This document shows positions 1-9,177 of a stretch of 64,000 nucleotides of DNA, piece by piece (within the stretch, counting starts at the first letter, position 1; each line of letters opens with the position of its first letter). The stretch is from positions 18,693 to 82,692 of the forward strand of contig JBGTKP010000040.1 of NCBI GenBank assembly GCA_041744575.1, given 5' to 3'. The position numbers were made by a program, and so were the translations under genes. The notes under the pieces were generated by a model. The model was not told where the DNA came from. It saw only the letters and a program-made list of their open reading frames with translations, and ran no database searches. The stretch comes from JTS-RE37 sp041744575 (GTDB lineage Bacteria > Bacteroidota > Bacteroidia > Flavobacteriales > Flavobacteriaceae).

Positions 1-713
1 ATTTCATCCCCATAGTACGAACGGTTGTTCGCCCGGATCAGGTATTCCTCGGCGTCTGTTTTTATATTTCCCCCCGTTACCAGGATATTCGCATTGCCGA
101 CGGCCTGGGCCACCTCATCAAAAGAGAGGTTATAGGCAAGCAGATTGTTTTCATTAACGGCAATTTCTATTTCTTCAAGAGGATATCCGGACATGGTGAT
201 CTGCGAAATGCCATCAATGCCCCTCAGATCATTCTCAATCTGCCGTCCTATCTGTTTTAAAGTCCCGAGTGGAATATTTTCCCCACTGATGGCAAAACTG
301 ATCGTCTGCCGGATGGCTTCCAGTTTTGAAACGATCAGGGGTTCCATCCCGGTGGGAAACGAAGGTACCCTGTCCACCGCATTCTTTACCTCAAGGAGCA
401 TGAAATCAATATCCCGGCCCTTTTCAATCTCTATATTAATAAGCCCGCTGTTTTCACGGGCGGTAGCGGTCACCCGGTCTACCCCTTCCAGACCTTTCAG
501 GTTATCTTCAATTTTCAGTACAATCCCCTCTTCCACCTCCTGCGGGGATGCCCCCGGATAAGTAATGGTAATGGCGATATTTCTGGAGTCAGATAAGGGA
601 AAGAAGGAGGACTTCAGGGAGAAGGCACCGGCAATTCCAAAAATAAAGAAGGCCAGGATAAAGATATCCACGGCCACGTGATACTTTATAAAATAAGCCA
701 CTATACTTTTCAT
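1..713 (-). CDS. RND efflux transporter permease subunit (5' part, runs off the window)
   Basis: The reading frame starts at 713 and is still open at base 1, giving about 237 N-terminal residues. It begins MKSIVAYFIKYHVAVDIF, the cytoplasmic start and first membrane helix of an AcrB/MexB-type pump, followed by the periplasmic porter region with the family motif YPGASPQEVEE near residue 50. Its start overlaps the stop of the upstream adaptor gene by four bases (ATGA), so the two are translationally coupled. Known role: proton-driven export of drugs, metals or lipids across both membranes with an adaptor and an outer-membrane channel. The substrate cannot be told from this fragment. Confidence 0.93.
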   Translation of the reverse strand, partial: MKSIVAYFIKYHVAVDIFILAFFIFGIAGAFSLKSSFFPLSDSRNIAITITYPGASPQEVEEGIVLKIEDNLKGLEGVDRVTATARENSGLINIEIEKGRDIDFMLLEVKNAVDRVPSFPTGMEPLIVSKLEAIRQTISFAISGENIPLGTLKQIGRQIENDLRGIDGISQITMSGYPLEEIEIAVNENNLLAYNLSFDEVAQAVGNANILVTGGNIKTDAEEYLIRANNRSYYGDE

Positions 714-1849
714 TCCCCTCCGCTGTTTGTTGTCCCTTCCCTATAAACTTTTACCAGCATCCCGGCATAGGCTCCAACTACTGGTTTTGAAATGATGGTA
801 AGCCCTTCGGGCACATCTTTCAATACTACCTTTCTATTAGAAAAGTAGACCGGCTGAACCTCTATCAGATCAAGTACCGAATCCCGTACCACAAATATTT
901 TATCATTTTCCATTAGCAGGCTGCGATCTATTTCTATAGCATCCTCTTCATTTTTAGCGCTTAGGTTGGCTTCCAGATACATGCCTTCCCGCAACGCCTT
1001 GTTTTTAACTTCAATAAAAGCCTTTATGGTTTGTGATGCCTGGTCCACACTTCCATTGATGCGGGCCACTTTCCCCGTGTAAGTGCTGGTACCTTCCAGA
1101 TTGCTTAGTTCCACTGACTCACCGACTTTAAGCAAATCACTATAGGCTTTGCTCACCGCCACTTCCAGTTCATAGACGTCCGTGTTGATGAATTCCCCAA
1201 GTTTTTGCCCGGAACGGATCAACGTCCCCTCTGTGACAAGGGCTTCTGTCAATACCCCGTTAAACGGGGCAATGATCCTGTATTTAGACAATCGCTGTTC
1301 TAGGTTTTTGATATTGTAATAACTGGTAACGATCCCTCTGCCCGAAATAAAATACTTTTCTTTATCTGTGGTCATCTCAGGGAGGGGTGGGGTACTGTTG
1401 TCCAGGTCAAATCCATTGAGATACTCCTGCCATTTTTCAAAGACATCCGGGTAATCGAGCCTTATATCAGGCATGATAGAGGTAATAAGATTATAAAGGG
1501 CGCTTTTGGAAGACTGTACACTGGCACCATACTCCTCGGCATCAATACGGATGATCACTTCTCCCCTCCGATATTCCTGCCCGGTTTTGAAGAGGTTACT
1601 CCCCTTACGGAAGACCCCCTGAACCTCAGAATACAATTCTACACGCTCCCTGGCCCGGAGATTTCCATTTGCAGGCACAATAATGGGGATATTCCCATTC
1701 TTTACGGTATCGACAAAGACGGTTTTAACCACCTTTTCGGGCCTGGGGCGGTCATTATTTTTACTGTTGGTAATGGCAATAGCTGCATAAAACGCAGCTA
1801 CGATCAATAAAATACCAAGAATGGAAAGTACAATTTTTCTAGTATTCAT
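710..1849 (-). CDS. Efflux RND transporter periplasmic adaptor (membrane fusion protein)
   Basis: 379 residues. An N-terminal hydrophobic anchor at about residues 7-27 (IVLSILGILLIVAAF) is followed by the HlyD/AcrA layout: a lipoyl-like half motif (GNLRARERVELYSEVQGV), a helical hairpin, the second lipoyl half (YRIIAPFNGVLTEALV near residue 195) and beta-barrel and membrane-proximal domains. The adaptor bridges the inner-membrane RND pump and the outer-membrane channel. It is the first gene of the pair and overlaps the permease by 4 bp. No outer-membrane factor is visible upstream. A TAGTTTTG -7 box lies about 36 bp upstream of the start. Confidence 0.93.
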   Translation of the reverse strand: MNTRKIVLSILGILLIVAAFYAAIAITNSKNNDRPRPEKVVKTVFVDTVKNGNIPIIVPANGNLRARERVELYSEVQGVFRKGSNLFKTGQEYRRGEVIIRIDAEEYGASVQSSKSALYNLITSIMPDIRLDYPDVFEKWQEYLNGFDLDNSTPPLPEMTTDKEKYFISGRGIVTSYYNIKNLEQRLSKYRIIAPFNGVLTEALVTEGTLIRSGQKLGEFINTDVYELEVAVSKAYSDLLKVGESVELSNLEGTSTYTGKVARINGSVDQASQTIKAFIEVKNKALREGMYLEANLSAKNEEDAIEIDRSLLMENDKIFVVRDSVLDLIEVQPVYFSNRKVVLKDVPEGLTIISKPVVGAYAGMLVKVYREGTTNSGGE

Positions 1850-1884
1850 AGGGCTGGCATGTCATTCCGACAGGGCTTAGACTG

Positions 1885-1892
1885 CAAAACTA
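1885..1892 (-). promoter_or_regulatory. Candidate -7 box (TAGTTTTG) for the RND efflux genes
   Basis: On the minus strand this matches the Bacteroidota housekeeping -7 consensus TAnnTTTG. The predicted transcript start, near 1878, leaves a leader of about 30 nt before the adaptor ATG. No convincing TTG is seen at the -33 position. A TGTC-N5-GACA dyad at 1860-1872 lies between the predicted start site and the ATG. Confidence 0.4.
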
Positions 1893-1950
1893 TCCATTAG
1901 TTAAAGCGAGGAACGTTAAATTAATCTTAAATATGAGAGGGGGCCCAAAG

Positions 1951-1979
1951 CAAAAGGGATGCGCGATGCATCCCTTTTG
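1951..1979 (-). terminator. Rho-independent terminator of the LRR gene
   Basis: A perfect 12-bp stem (CAAAAGGGATGC with GCATCCCTTTTG) closes a 5-nt loop, 30 bp past the stop of the leucine-rich-repeat gene. On the minus strand a T-rich stretch follows (CTTTTGCTTT). Confidence 0.75.
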
Positions 1980-2009
1980 AAATCAATATCAACAACAGAG
2001 CGACCTTAT

Positions 2010-2885
2010 CTAATTGTCATCTATTTCTTCAAATTCGGTTTCGGCTACGCGTGTCGCGTCAAATTTGCCATATTTCAACTCGCGTTCATCCACCTTGTCA
2101 TAATCAAACACCAAAAACGATTTGGTATCGATCATCTCCAGATTCTTCACGGAATTGAACTTGTTATTCTGAAGTTGCAGTACTTCAAGACTGGCCAACT
2201 GGCCGAATTCTTTTGGGATTTCTCCACCGAGTTTATTATTCGCAAGAACGAGTTCTTTTAAGTGTACCAGGGTACCCATTTCCTTGGGAATCTCCCCATA
2301 AAGGGAATTTTCAAATAGTCCGAGACTTTCTAGGCTGGTTAAGTTTCCAAGGGTTGCCGGGATTTCCCCGGTAAGGTTATTACTTGAAAGATTCAGGGTC
2401 TTAAGCTGGGTGATTTGCCCGATACTTTCAGGGATATGTCCTGAAAAAAAATTGTTGAAAGCGGTGAGTTCCTTCAGACTGACCATCTTGCCCATTTCTG
2501 CTGGAAGCTTACCTTTCATCCGGTTCATCTCCAGGCGCAACACCTGCAATTCATTCAACTCAGTAACCGTTGCAGGCAGTTCACCGGTAATATTGTTAAA
2601 AGCAAGATTCAACACCACCAGATGTTTCAGTGCCCCAAGACTCTCGGGCAGCGGACCCATCAGATTGTTCCTGAAGAGATTGATCTCCACCACATGGCCA
2701 CCGGCCACCTTTACTCCATACCACTGGGCTACTGGAGAGGTCATTTCCCACTTACGGACCCAGTGCGGTCCGTTGGTACTCTCGTAAAGATCTTCAAGGG
2801 CTTGTTTTTCCTGATTGGAAATGTCGGCATAGGCCCCATGAGAGACGACCACAACTATCAACCACAAGATCCATCTCTTTTTCAT
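2010..2885 (-). CDS. Secreted leucine-rich-repeat protein (plant-type LRR)
   Basis: 291 residues from the chosen ATG at 2885, which opens a clear signal peptide (MKKRWILWLIVVVVSHGAYA). A longer frame exists upstream but would place about 42 implausible residues before it. After an N-terminal cap (TNGPHWVRKWEMTSPVAQW, typical of LRR_NT-like regions) come about eight repeats of 23-24 residues with the plant-type consensus LxxLxLxxNxLxGxIPxxLG, then a non-repeat acidic tail rich in Asp and Glu. It has no T9SS C-terminal domain or lipobox. Likely exported to the periplasm or surface and used for protein binding; the ligand is unknown. It is monocistronic, with its own terminator. Confidence 0.85.
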   Translation of the reverse strand: MKKRWILWLIVVVVSHGAYADISNQEKQALEDLYESTNGPHWVRKWEMTSPVAQWYGVKVAGGHVVEINLFRNNLMGPLPESLGALKHLVVLNLAFNNITGELPATVTELNELQVLRLEMNRMKGKLPAEMGKMVSLKELTAFNNFFSGHIPESIGQITQLKTLNLSSNNLTGEIPATLGNLTSLESLGLFENSLYGEIPKEMGTLVHLKELVLANNKLGGEIPKEFGQLASLEVLQLQNNKFNSVKNLEMIDTKSFLVFDYDKVDERELKYGKFDATRVAETEFEEIDDN

Positions 2886-3070
2886 ACACAAATAAATTTG
2901 TAAAAAGTGAACTAATAAAAAACCAAATCCTATATTTCCATAAAGAAATACCCTACAAAAATAGGGTGTTCTGCTGACTAAGTCGCTATTTATACGATGA
3001 AGTACAGGCATTTGTTGTAAAACACTGAGAAAATGTGGTAAAGGCTCAAAGAAGGAATGCGGCCGTTTTG

Positions 3071-4984
3071 CTACCGCAGCATTTCGAGGTCAGAAGTAAT
3101 ACTTTCCCAGCTGGACATTAATCTTTCGAGCTCCTTTTTCTTCTTCTGATACCGGTCAAAAAAATGGGGTTGGGCAATCGTGGCATCATAATTCATCAAC
3201 AGATCGTGGTCCGCCCTGGCAATTTCCTTTTCCAGATGTGCTATTTCCTGTTCTACTGATCCCAGCTTGTTCCTGAGGGTCTTCAGTTTCTTCTGTTCTT
3301 CATAGGACCGCTCCTGCTTCAGGCTTGTCTCTTTTACGGTTTTGATTTCCTGTTTTTTCTCAATCTCCCGGAAGTTGGAAGCCTTTCGCTGATCCAGGTA
3401 AAAATTGATATCGCCCAGATATTCCTTAATTTTTTTATCCCTGAATTCATAGACCTTATTAGTCAGCCCCTGCAGGAAGTCACGGTCATGGGAAACCAGG
3501 ATCAGGGTCCCATTAAAATTCTGAAGGGCCTGTTTCAGGACATTCTTGGATTGTATATCGAGGTGGTTGGTAGGTTCGTCCATGATCAGTACATTGAAAG
3601 GCTGTAGCAGCAATTTTGCAAGCGCCAGCCGATTGCGTTCCCCTCCGGAAAGGACCCTGACGTACTTCTCCACATCATCCCCCCCAAAAAGGAAGGATCC
3701 CAGGATATCTCTTACCCTGCTCCGGTTGCTCTCATTGGCCGCGTCGATCATGGTATCCAGGATCGTCTTATTCCCGTCCAGGTATTCCGCCTGGTTCTGG
3801 GCGAAATAGCCAATCTGCACATTGTGACCCAGTTTTACATATCCCCCGGCCTCGAGCTGGCCCACCAGGATCTTGGCAAGGGTGGATTTTCCCTGTCCGT
3901 TCTGCCCTACAAAGGCGGTCTTTGTATCCCTTTCAAGCAGCAGGTTGATGTTGCGGAGCACTTCCTTGCTGCCGTAGCTTTTCGAAAGTGCCTTTACCTC
4001 AACGATGACCTTGCCCGGTGTAATAGACACCGGAAATCGGAGTTTCATTACGCTGTGGTCGTCGTCGTCAACCTCAATACGTTCCATGCGATCCAGTTTT
4101 TTGATCAGTGACTGGGCCATAGAGGCTTTGGAGGACTTGGCTCTGAACTTATCAATCAGCCGCTCGGCCTGCTGTATTTCCCTTTCCTGATTTTTCTGAG
4201 CATTTCGCTGTTGTTCCTTTACCTCCTCACGCAGTTTGAGATAGCCTGAATAGGGTTTGTTGTAGTCATAAATCCGGCCGAGGGATATTTCGATGGTCCG
4301 GTTGGTTACCTGATTCAGAAACATTTTATCGTGAGAAACGATAACCACCGCACCTGGAAAGCCTTTTAAGAATTGCTCCAGCCAGATAATGGACTCTATA
4401 TCCAGGTGGTTTGTCGGCTCATCGAGCAGCAGCACATCATTGTTTTGCAGCAGCAACTTCGCGAGTTCGATACGCATCCGCCATCCGCCTGAAAAGGTAT
4501 CGGTCTTCTTATCAAAATCTTCTCTTTGAAATCCCAGCCCCATGATGATCTTTTCCGTTTCTCCCTGGTAATTGTATCCGCCGAGGATCTCATATTGATG
4601 GGTGACATCATTCAGATCCACCATCAGCTGATGATAGCCTTCGCTTTCATAATCCGTATTCTCCGCCAGCTGATGGTTGATATGGTCCAACCGGGCTTCC
4701 AAACGTTTTATATCCACAAACGCTTCGTAGGCCTCTTCTAGAATGGTCCTTCCCTGATGAAAATCTATATCCTGCCGGAGAAATCCAATTCGGATATCCT
4801 TATCCGAGGCAATGACTCCGGTATCCGGTGGCAGGTCGCTGGAAAGCATTTTCAATAAGGTCGATTTCCCCGCCCCATTTTTACCAATAAGCCCGACACG
4901 GTCTCCGGGATTGAGACGAAAGGCGATATTCTGAAATAAGTACTCCCCTCCGAAAGAGACAGAGAGGTTATGTATATTAAGCAT
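3071..4984 (-). CDS. ABC-F family ATPase (Uup/YheS-like)
   Basis: 637 residues with two ATP-binding cassettes and no membrane segments, the ABC-F layout. Cassette 1 has Walker A GKNGAGKST (about 34-42), signature FSGGWRMRIELAKLLL and Walker B LLLDEPTNHLD. Cassette 2 has GQNGQGKST, LSGGERNRLALAKLLL and LIMDEPTNHLD. The P-site tRNA interaction linker lies between them, and a Lys/Glu-rich coiled coil ends the protein (about 540-637), as in Uup. Family members act on the ribosome or resolve translation and DNA-branch problems; the exact role is not predictable. It diverges from the DUF983 gene at 5046. Confidence 0.93.
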   Translation of the reverse strand: MLNIHNLSVSFGGEYLFQNIAFRLNPGDRVGLIGKNGAGKSTLLKMLSSDLPPDTGVIASDKDIRIGFLRQDIDFHQGRTILEEAYEAFVDIKRLEARLDHINHQLAENTDYESEGYHQLMVDLNDVTHQYEILGGYNYQGETEKIIMGLGFQREDFDKKTDTFSGGWRMRIELAKLLLQNNDVLLLDEPTNHLDIESIIWLEQFLKGFPGAVVIVSHDKMFLNQVTNRTIEISLGRIYDYNKPYSGYLKLREEVKEQQRNAQKNQEREIQQAERLIDKFRAKSSKASMAQSLIKKLDRMERIEVDDDDHSVMKLRFPVSITPGKVIVEVKALSKSYGSKEVLRNINLLLERDTKTAFVGQNGQGKSTLAKILVGQLEAGGYVKLGHNVQIGYFAQNQAEYLDGNKTILDTMIDAANESNRSRVRDILGSFLFGGDDVEKYVRVLSGGERNRLALAKLLLQPFNVLIMDEPTNHLDIQSKNVLKQALQNFNGTLILVSHDRDFLQGLTNKVYEFRDKKIKEYLGDINFYLDQRKASNFREIEKKQEIKTVKETSLKQERSYEEQKKLKTLRNKLGSVEQEIAHLEKEIARADHDLLMNYDATIAQPHFFDRYQKKKKELERLMSSWESITSDLEMLR

Positions 4985-5022
4985 TTGTTACGGGTTGATG
5001 CATTAAAAAACGGCCGAAGCGC

Positions 5023-5030
5023 TACTTTTG
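5023..5030 (+). promoter_or_regulatory. Candidate -7 box (TACTTTTG) of the DUF983 gene
   Basis: An exact match to the TAnnTTTG consensus 15 bases before the ATG at 5046. An in-frame TTG codon at 5028 overlaps this box, which argues that translation starts at 5046 and not at the TTG. Confidence 0.55.
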
Positions 5031-5045
5031 AAAAAACTTTTGCAA

Positions 5046-5438
5046 ATGTTAAAAAAAGGAAACAAACTCTACAGCATTTTAACAGGAACTTGCCCAAAGT
5101 GCCATCTGGAGAGTATGTACCGAGATCCAAACATGTATCACCTGGACACATTATTCGATATGCACGAGCGGTGCTCGCACTGTAAAACCCGGTACAAGAT
5201 AGAACCCTCTTTTTTCTACGGAGCCATGTACGTGAGCTATGGGGTAGGGATTGCTTTTGCCGTTGCCGCATTTGTGATCAGTTTTCTTTTTCTGGGTACT
5301 TCCCTGCTGACCGCTTTTATTGCCATCGTCGCCACCCTTGTGGTATTCATGCCGGTCATTATCCGGATCTCCAGGAATATCTGGATCAATCTTTTTATCC
5401 ACTATGATGCCTCCAGGGCCAAAACCCCTGAGAATTAA
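5046..5438 (+). CDS. DUF983 domain membrane protein
   Basis: 130 residues from ATG 5046. It begins MLKKGNKLYSILTGTCPKCH, typical of flavobacterial DUF983 proteins. Two Cys pairs, CPKC (about 16-19) and CSHC (about 42-45), make a zinc-ribbon-like N-terminus. Two or three hydrophobic helices follow (FFYGAMYVSYGVGIAFAV and a second long stretch to about residue 110), then a short positive tail. The function of the family is unknown. It is convergent with the FAD oxidoreductase at 5445, six bases away. Confidence 0.85.
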   Translation: MLKKGNKLYSILTGTCPKCHLESMYRDPNMYHLDTLFDMHERCSHCKTRYKIEPSFFYGAMYVSYGVGIAFAVAAFVISFLFLGTSLLTAFIAIVATLVVFMPVIIRISRNIWINLFIHYDASRAKTPEN

Positions 5439-5444
5439 AAACTT

Positions 5445-6506
5445 TTACCTCCTGATTTTCGTCCACCGCCGCTCAAAACGGGCAAGGTCCATTTCCGGGG
5501 GAACCGGCGTGGACGACGCGATGTGGTCATAAAGGATTTTTGCTGCGTAAGGAGCAGTCATCACACCCCGTGAACCCAAGCCGTTCAACACGTACATCCT
5601 GGCTATCGAGGGATGGACTCCGACCAATGGCCGATGATCAGCGACCGTCGGCCTGATCCCTGTAACCTGATCCTCCACAGTGTATTTGCAGGTAAGGAAC
5701 TCCTCCAGTTTTTGCCTAAGTTCGGATTTCGCCTTTGCCGTCGGGTGGCGGGTTTTGTCTTCCCGGTCATAGGTTGCGCCGATCCTGTATAAGTCGCCGC
5801 CCATCGGGATGCAGAAAACAGGGCCTTTTATGATGTTCTTTTCCTGTAATTCAGGAGCCCTGACAATGATATACTCCCCCTTATTCCCTGTGAGCGGCAG
5901 ATAATCAAACCATGGATTTTCCCTGAGTCCGAATCCGGTGGCAAAAACGAGGTGTGCAGCCCTGACAGATCCATAGGAGAAGCTATTGGAATCGATTTGG
6001 AGCAGATCAGGATGAAAAGTATCCGTTTGCAGCTGCCCGCCCTGGCGCAGGTACTCTGCATAGGCTTTTAACAAGGCCTTTGTGTTTACCCGGCCGGTAC
6101 CCCTCACTTCCACATACCCAAAAGGGGCAAGGAGATTCCGGTTCCGGTAGGACGAGAAACCCGGGGCCAAAATTGTTCGCAGGGCTATATTTTCAAAGGC
6201 TTTATTCCATTGTTCCTGTTCCAGTACCGATGAGATCCTTCGGAGGATGGGAGTTTTTTCATGAAGTGGGATCGCCAGTTTGCGTTCGAGGGCGGTGTAA
6301 AAGGGTACCGCTGTGCGCAACTGTTCATCTGCTTCCCAAACGAGCGAAAACCGATTGATGTTCACAGGGTTATAGATCCCGCCGGCCACAAAGGAAGAGG
6401 TCTGGGAGTGGTCGCTGATCACCCGGTAGCTTTTCCCGTACCGCTCCAGCTGTTCACAGAAGGAAATTCCGGCGAGACCCAGGCCAATGACTAGATAGTC
6501 CAACAT
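5445..6506 (-). CDS. FAD-dependent oxidoreductase (DAO family)
   Basis: 353 residues from ATG 6506. That start places the dinucleotide-binding motif (DYLVIGLGLAGISF) at the extreme N-terminus, as the fold requires; an upstream in-frame ATG would add 23 unrelated residues. The middle has the DAO-family ATGFG segment, and the C-terminus has GLGSRGVMTAPYAAKIL, the second FAD-contacting strand. The nearest functional types are glycine/D-amino-acid oxidases and the oxidase half of MnmC. The substrate is not deducible. It probably oxidises an amine in the cytosol. It stands alone downstream of the gldN terminator. Confidence 0.85.
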   Translation of the reverse strand: MLDYLVIGLGLAGISFCEQLERYGKSYRVISDHSQTSSFVAGGIYNPVNINRFSLVWEADEQLRTAVPFYTALERKLAIPLHEKTPILRRISSVLEQEQWNKAFENIALRTILAPGFSSYRNRNLLAPFGYVEVRGTGRVNTKALLKAYAEYLRQGGQLQTDTFHPDLLQIDSNSFSYGSVRAAHLVFATGFGLRENPWFDYLPLTGNKGEYIIVRAPELQEKNIIKGPVFCIPMGGDLYRIGATYDREDKTRHPTAKAKSELRQKLEEFLTCKYTVEDQVTGIRPTVADHRPLVGVHPSIARMYVLNGLGSRGVMTAPYAAKILYDHIASSTPVPPEMDLARFERRWTKIRR

Positions 6507-6574
6507 GGTATAAAGGTAGGCATCCTTAGCCAATGTCATACCCAGAGAAGGAGACGCCGGGTGTGATATGTCCA

Positions 6575-6604
6575 CAAAAAATGCCGCATCTCACGATGCG
6601 GCAT
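6575..6604 (-). terminator. Terminator of the gldKLMN operon
   Basis: A perfect 10-bp stem (ATGCCGCATC with GATGCGGCAT) with a TCAC tetraloop, followed on the minus strand by TTTTTT. It lies 30 bp after the gldN stop and separates gld transcription from the oxidoreductase gene. Confidence 0.88.
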
Positions 6605-6633
6605 TGCTTATTGTTGAATTGGAAATTCGATGA

Positions 6634-7545
6634 TCAATAGGCCCACATATCTTGTTCCCTGTCCCGGATCGTCTCTTTTATCCGGCTCGATTCCAGTAAT
6701 TGGAACAGGGCGTTGTCAGAAATATAATCCTGAATGACGCGGTCCCCGTGGACATTGTCCTCCTTGTAGATGGTTCCATTAAAGCGACGGGCGTTTAACA
6801 GCATATCAAAAGATATGGGCTGTGCGGAATTCCGCTGGTTGAACACCTTGGCTTCATGAAGTATCTGCCTTGAGCTAGGGTACCAGACCCAGAACAACTC
6901 GACCTTGTTATCCATGGGATCCACGGATTCATCATCAATAAAGTTCACATCTGGAGCTACTGGAGCAATCCCAAGCAGGCGGTATTTCAGTTCCCCCTGG
7001 CGTTTGTCAAAATACCACATTCCTTTGATGTGATATTCCTCGATATCCGCCGCGGTGATCTCCCTCTGGTTGATAAATTCCGCAGACAATTGTTCCCCGG
7101 CGTTGATTTGCTCATAGCCGAGATCTGTGGTGTCTACCTTCTGCAGGGTTGCTGACAGGTCACTGAATTTCCTTTTTTCGGTAAAATAGGAGTCGACATA
7201 TACATCCGTCAGTTTGCCGTTCTTGATGTTCTTGATGAACACATCGTAAAGGGACCTCCTGTCCTTACCGATATCAATGGTATCCAATGGATAGTACAAA
7301 GGGAAATTCACCCTTTCATCCAGGTCGATGACTTCCCATACGGTCTTGGACCAAAGGATATCCCTGTCATCCACATACCCGTATTCGAGGGGAGCATCAT
7401 TATCCAGTGCCTTCTGCGCTTCTGTTTTTATTCCTATATCCTGTGGCTTCTTGGCATTCAGAATGTTTGCCTGGGCCATCATGGATATGGGCAGTAGCGA
7501 TACGGCTCCGATCAATAATACATTTTTCCAATTCATAATACTCAT
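6634..7545 (-). CDS. gldN: Gliding motility / type IX secretion protein GldN
   Basis: 303 residues with a signal peptide (MNWKNVLLIGAVSLLPISMMAQA), then a periplasmic domain with the GldN/PorN features DDRDILWSKTVWEVIDLDE and PLYYPLD near residues 60-90. GldN forms the periplasmic ring with the lipoprotein GldK and contacts GldM, linking the GldLM motor to the outer membrane. It is last in gldK-gldL-gldM-gldN, 11 bases after gldM, and is followed by a terminator. Translation may start at MSIM or at the MNWK three codons later. Confidence 0.95.
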   Translation of the reverse strand: MSIMNWKNVLLIGAVSLLPISMMAQANILNAKKPQDIGIKTEAQKALDNDAPLEYGYVDDRDILWSKTVWEVIDLDERVNFPLYYPLDTIDIGKDRRSLYDVFIKNIKNGKLTDVYVDSYFTEKRKFSDLSATLQKVDTTDLGYEQINAGEQLSAEFINQREITAADIEEYHIKGMWYFDKRQGELKYRLLGIAPVAPDVNFIDDESVDPMDNKVELFWVWYPSSRQILHEAKVFNQRNSAQPISFDMLLNARRFNGTIYKEDNVHGDRVIQDYISDNALFQLLESSRIKETIRDREQDMWAY

Positions 7546-7556
7546 TTAACCAATTA

Positions 7557-9125
7557 CTAGTTTGTAAGTTCGATAATCACGTTAGAAACTTTCTTCAGTT
7601 TATAACTTTTGTTATTGGTGATATACGCTTCGATGTCAAATATCTGCACCGCGTCGCCACGACTGGCTCTGTTAAGGGCCGCCTGTGCACGTGCATCCAG
7701 TTTATTCCCGTTAACACTCACTGTGGGCTGTCCCGGAACTTTGAACTTGAATCCGCTTACGGCGAGGTTCAGGTCGAAGTCGAAATCTTCAAGAATGGCT
7801 CCGATGGTTGAGATCTCCAGGTTTTTCCTTGGCATCTGCACGCTTCCGCTTTCACCACGAATGGTTCCTGCAGGCCTTGGAATGTCCTTGATCCTGAATT
7901 CTGATTTGGAAGACACAGTTTGTCCGTCCGGTAATTTACCGGAGGCGGTAATGGTAACAGTCCTTCCTGTACCGGGATTCATCACATAGCTGCTACCGTC
8001 TCTTTTGTCAAGTCCGGGTGCAGAAGCACTTACCTTATTATTGGGTATTCCGGGAATGGAAATAGACATCGGGTTGGCAACACCGCGGTAAACCACGTTC
8101 ATCTTATCAGCTGCGATCAGGGCGGCATTTGGCTTGGTGATCGTAGAGAAGGTAGAACTAACCGGTACTTCTGTACGTTCTCCATCCTGAATGAATACCA
8201 GGTTTCCAGCGATCTTGTGATCTCCGGGGGCACCGGCACTCACCTTCAGTTTTACCTGACCTTCATTAATTTCATAATCTGCACCTTCGTTCAGTTTCCT
8301 GCCGTCCAGGGTCAGGTTCACTTCGTTCGGCCTGGTAGTCGCGTCTTTACGACCTAGTACTACAGATCCTGCAAATTTTTCACCGGCATAGAAAGCAGAT
8401 TTCTCTTGTTCCAGCAGGGTGGTATAGTTGGTCATGGATACCTCACTGGTCAGTTGTCCTTCCAGCATGGTTTTAAGCGCATCCTGTTCTGTGGCCTTTA
8501 CGTCAGCTTGTAACTGAGTGATACTGGCCAGGGAAGCTACAAGGGGAAACCCTTCAAATTTATAGTTGATCCATTCGACACGTACTCCATCTCTCCTTTT
8601 TAACTTTCCATCTGCATCTCCGGTTTCAAAACGGGTATTTAAAGCCGCTTTCACCTCCAGCATCCCTTCCGGTAAAATACCGGAAACCTCGGTGCGGTAG
8701 TTTTTGATACGACTCATGAACTCCTGGCCTTCCTTGGTCAGGTTATCTCCCTGCCAGAACATCTGATCCAGATAGTCCGATTTGTCCATCACCTGGTAAT
8801 CCTTAGGATCTTTAACATCCTTTACCATTTCCTTTTTAAGTTGTTCCAGATAGTTATAGTACTCCTGGGACAATTCCTTGATCTTTTTAGCATCTTCCAA
8901 AAGCGGACCAAATTTTTCCGCATTTTCAGAGGCTTTCGTTTCCAGACCTGACAGGAACGCAGTATTGTTCGCTGATGTCTTTACGTTAGAAGCTTCCAGT
9001 TTTTCGTTCATGATCCCGAACGCCGCCAGAACTTCTTTACTCATATTTAGAGCCAACATCGCGATGAAGATCAAATACATAAGATTGATCATCTTCTGAC
9101 GTGGTGACTGATTTCCTGATGCCAT
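7557..9125 (-). CDS. gldM: Gliding motility / type IX secretion motor protein GldM
   Basis: 522 residues. The start MASGNQSPRQKMINLMYL and the single N-terminal membrane helix (about 12-35, LMYLIFIAMLALNMSKEVL) are diagnostic for GldM/PorM. The rest is the long periplasmic part, which in the family forms a dimer of successive helical and beta domains spanning the periplasm. GldM and GldL form a proton-driven inner-membrane motor powering secretion and gliding. It sits between gldL and gldN in the conserved order. Confidence 0.96.
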   Translation of the reverse strand: MASGNQSPRQKMINLMYLIFIAMLALNMSKEVLAAFGIMNEKLEASNVKTSANNTAFLSGLETKASENAEKFGPLLEDAKKIKELSQEYYNYLEQLKKEMVKDVKDPKDYQVMDKSDYLDQMFWQGDNLTKEGQEFMSRIKNYRTEVSGILPEGMLEVKAALNTRFETGDADGKLKRRDGVRVEWINYKFEGFPLVASLASITQLQADVKATEQDALKTMLEGQLTSEVSMTNYTTLLEQEKSAFYAGEKFAGSVVLGRKDATTRPNEVNLTLDGRKLNEGADYEINEGQVKLKVSAGAPGDHKIAGNLVFIQDGERTEVPVSSTFSTITKPNAALIAADKMNVVYRGVANPMSISIPGIPNNKVSASAPGLDKRDGSSYVMNPGTGRTVTITASGKLPDGQTVSSKSEFRIKDIPRPAGTIRGESGSVQMPRKNLEISTIGAILEDFDFDLNLAVSGFKFKVPGQPTVSVNGNKLDARAQAALNRASRGDAVQIFDIEAYITNNKSYKLKKVSNVIIELTN

Positions 9126-9177
9126 GTTTTCTAATTAGCTGTTAATTAATTTTCGATTTGGGTTTGATTACAACCAA

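Noticed and set aside
2888..2901. ACAAAT-AA-ATTTGT palindrome just before the LRR gene start
   Set aside because: Short and made almost only of A and T; likely by chance in an AT-rich leader, with no second copy seen.
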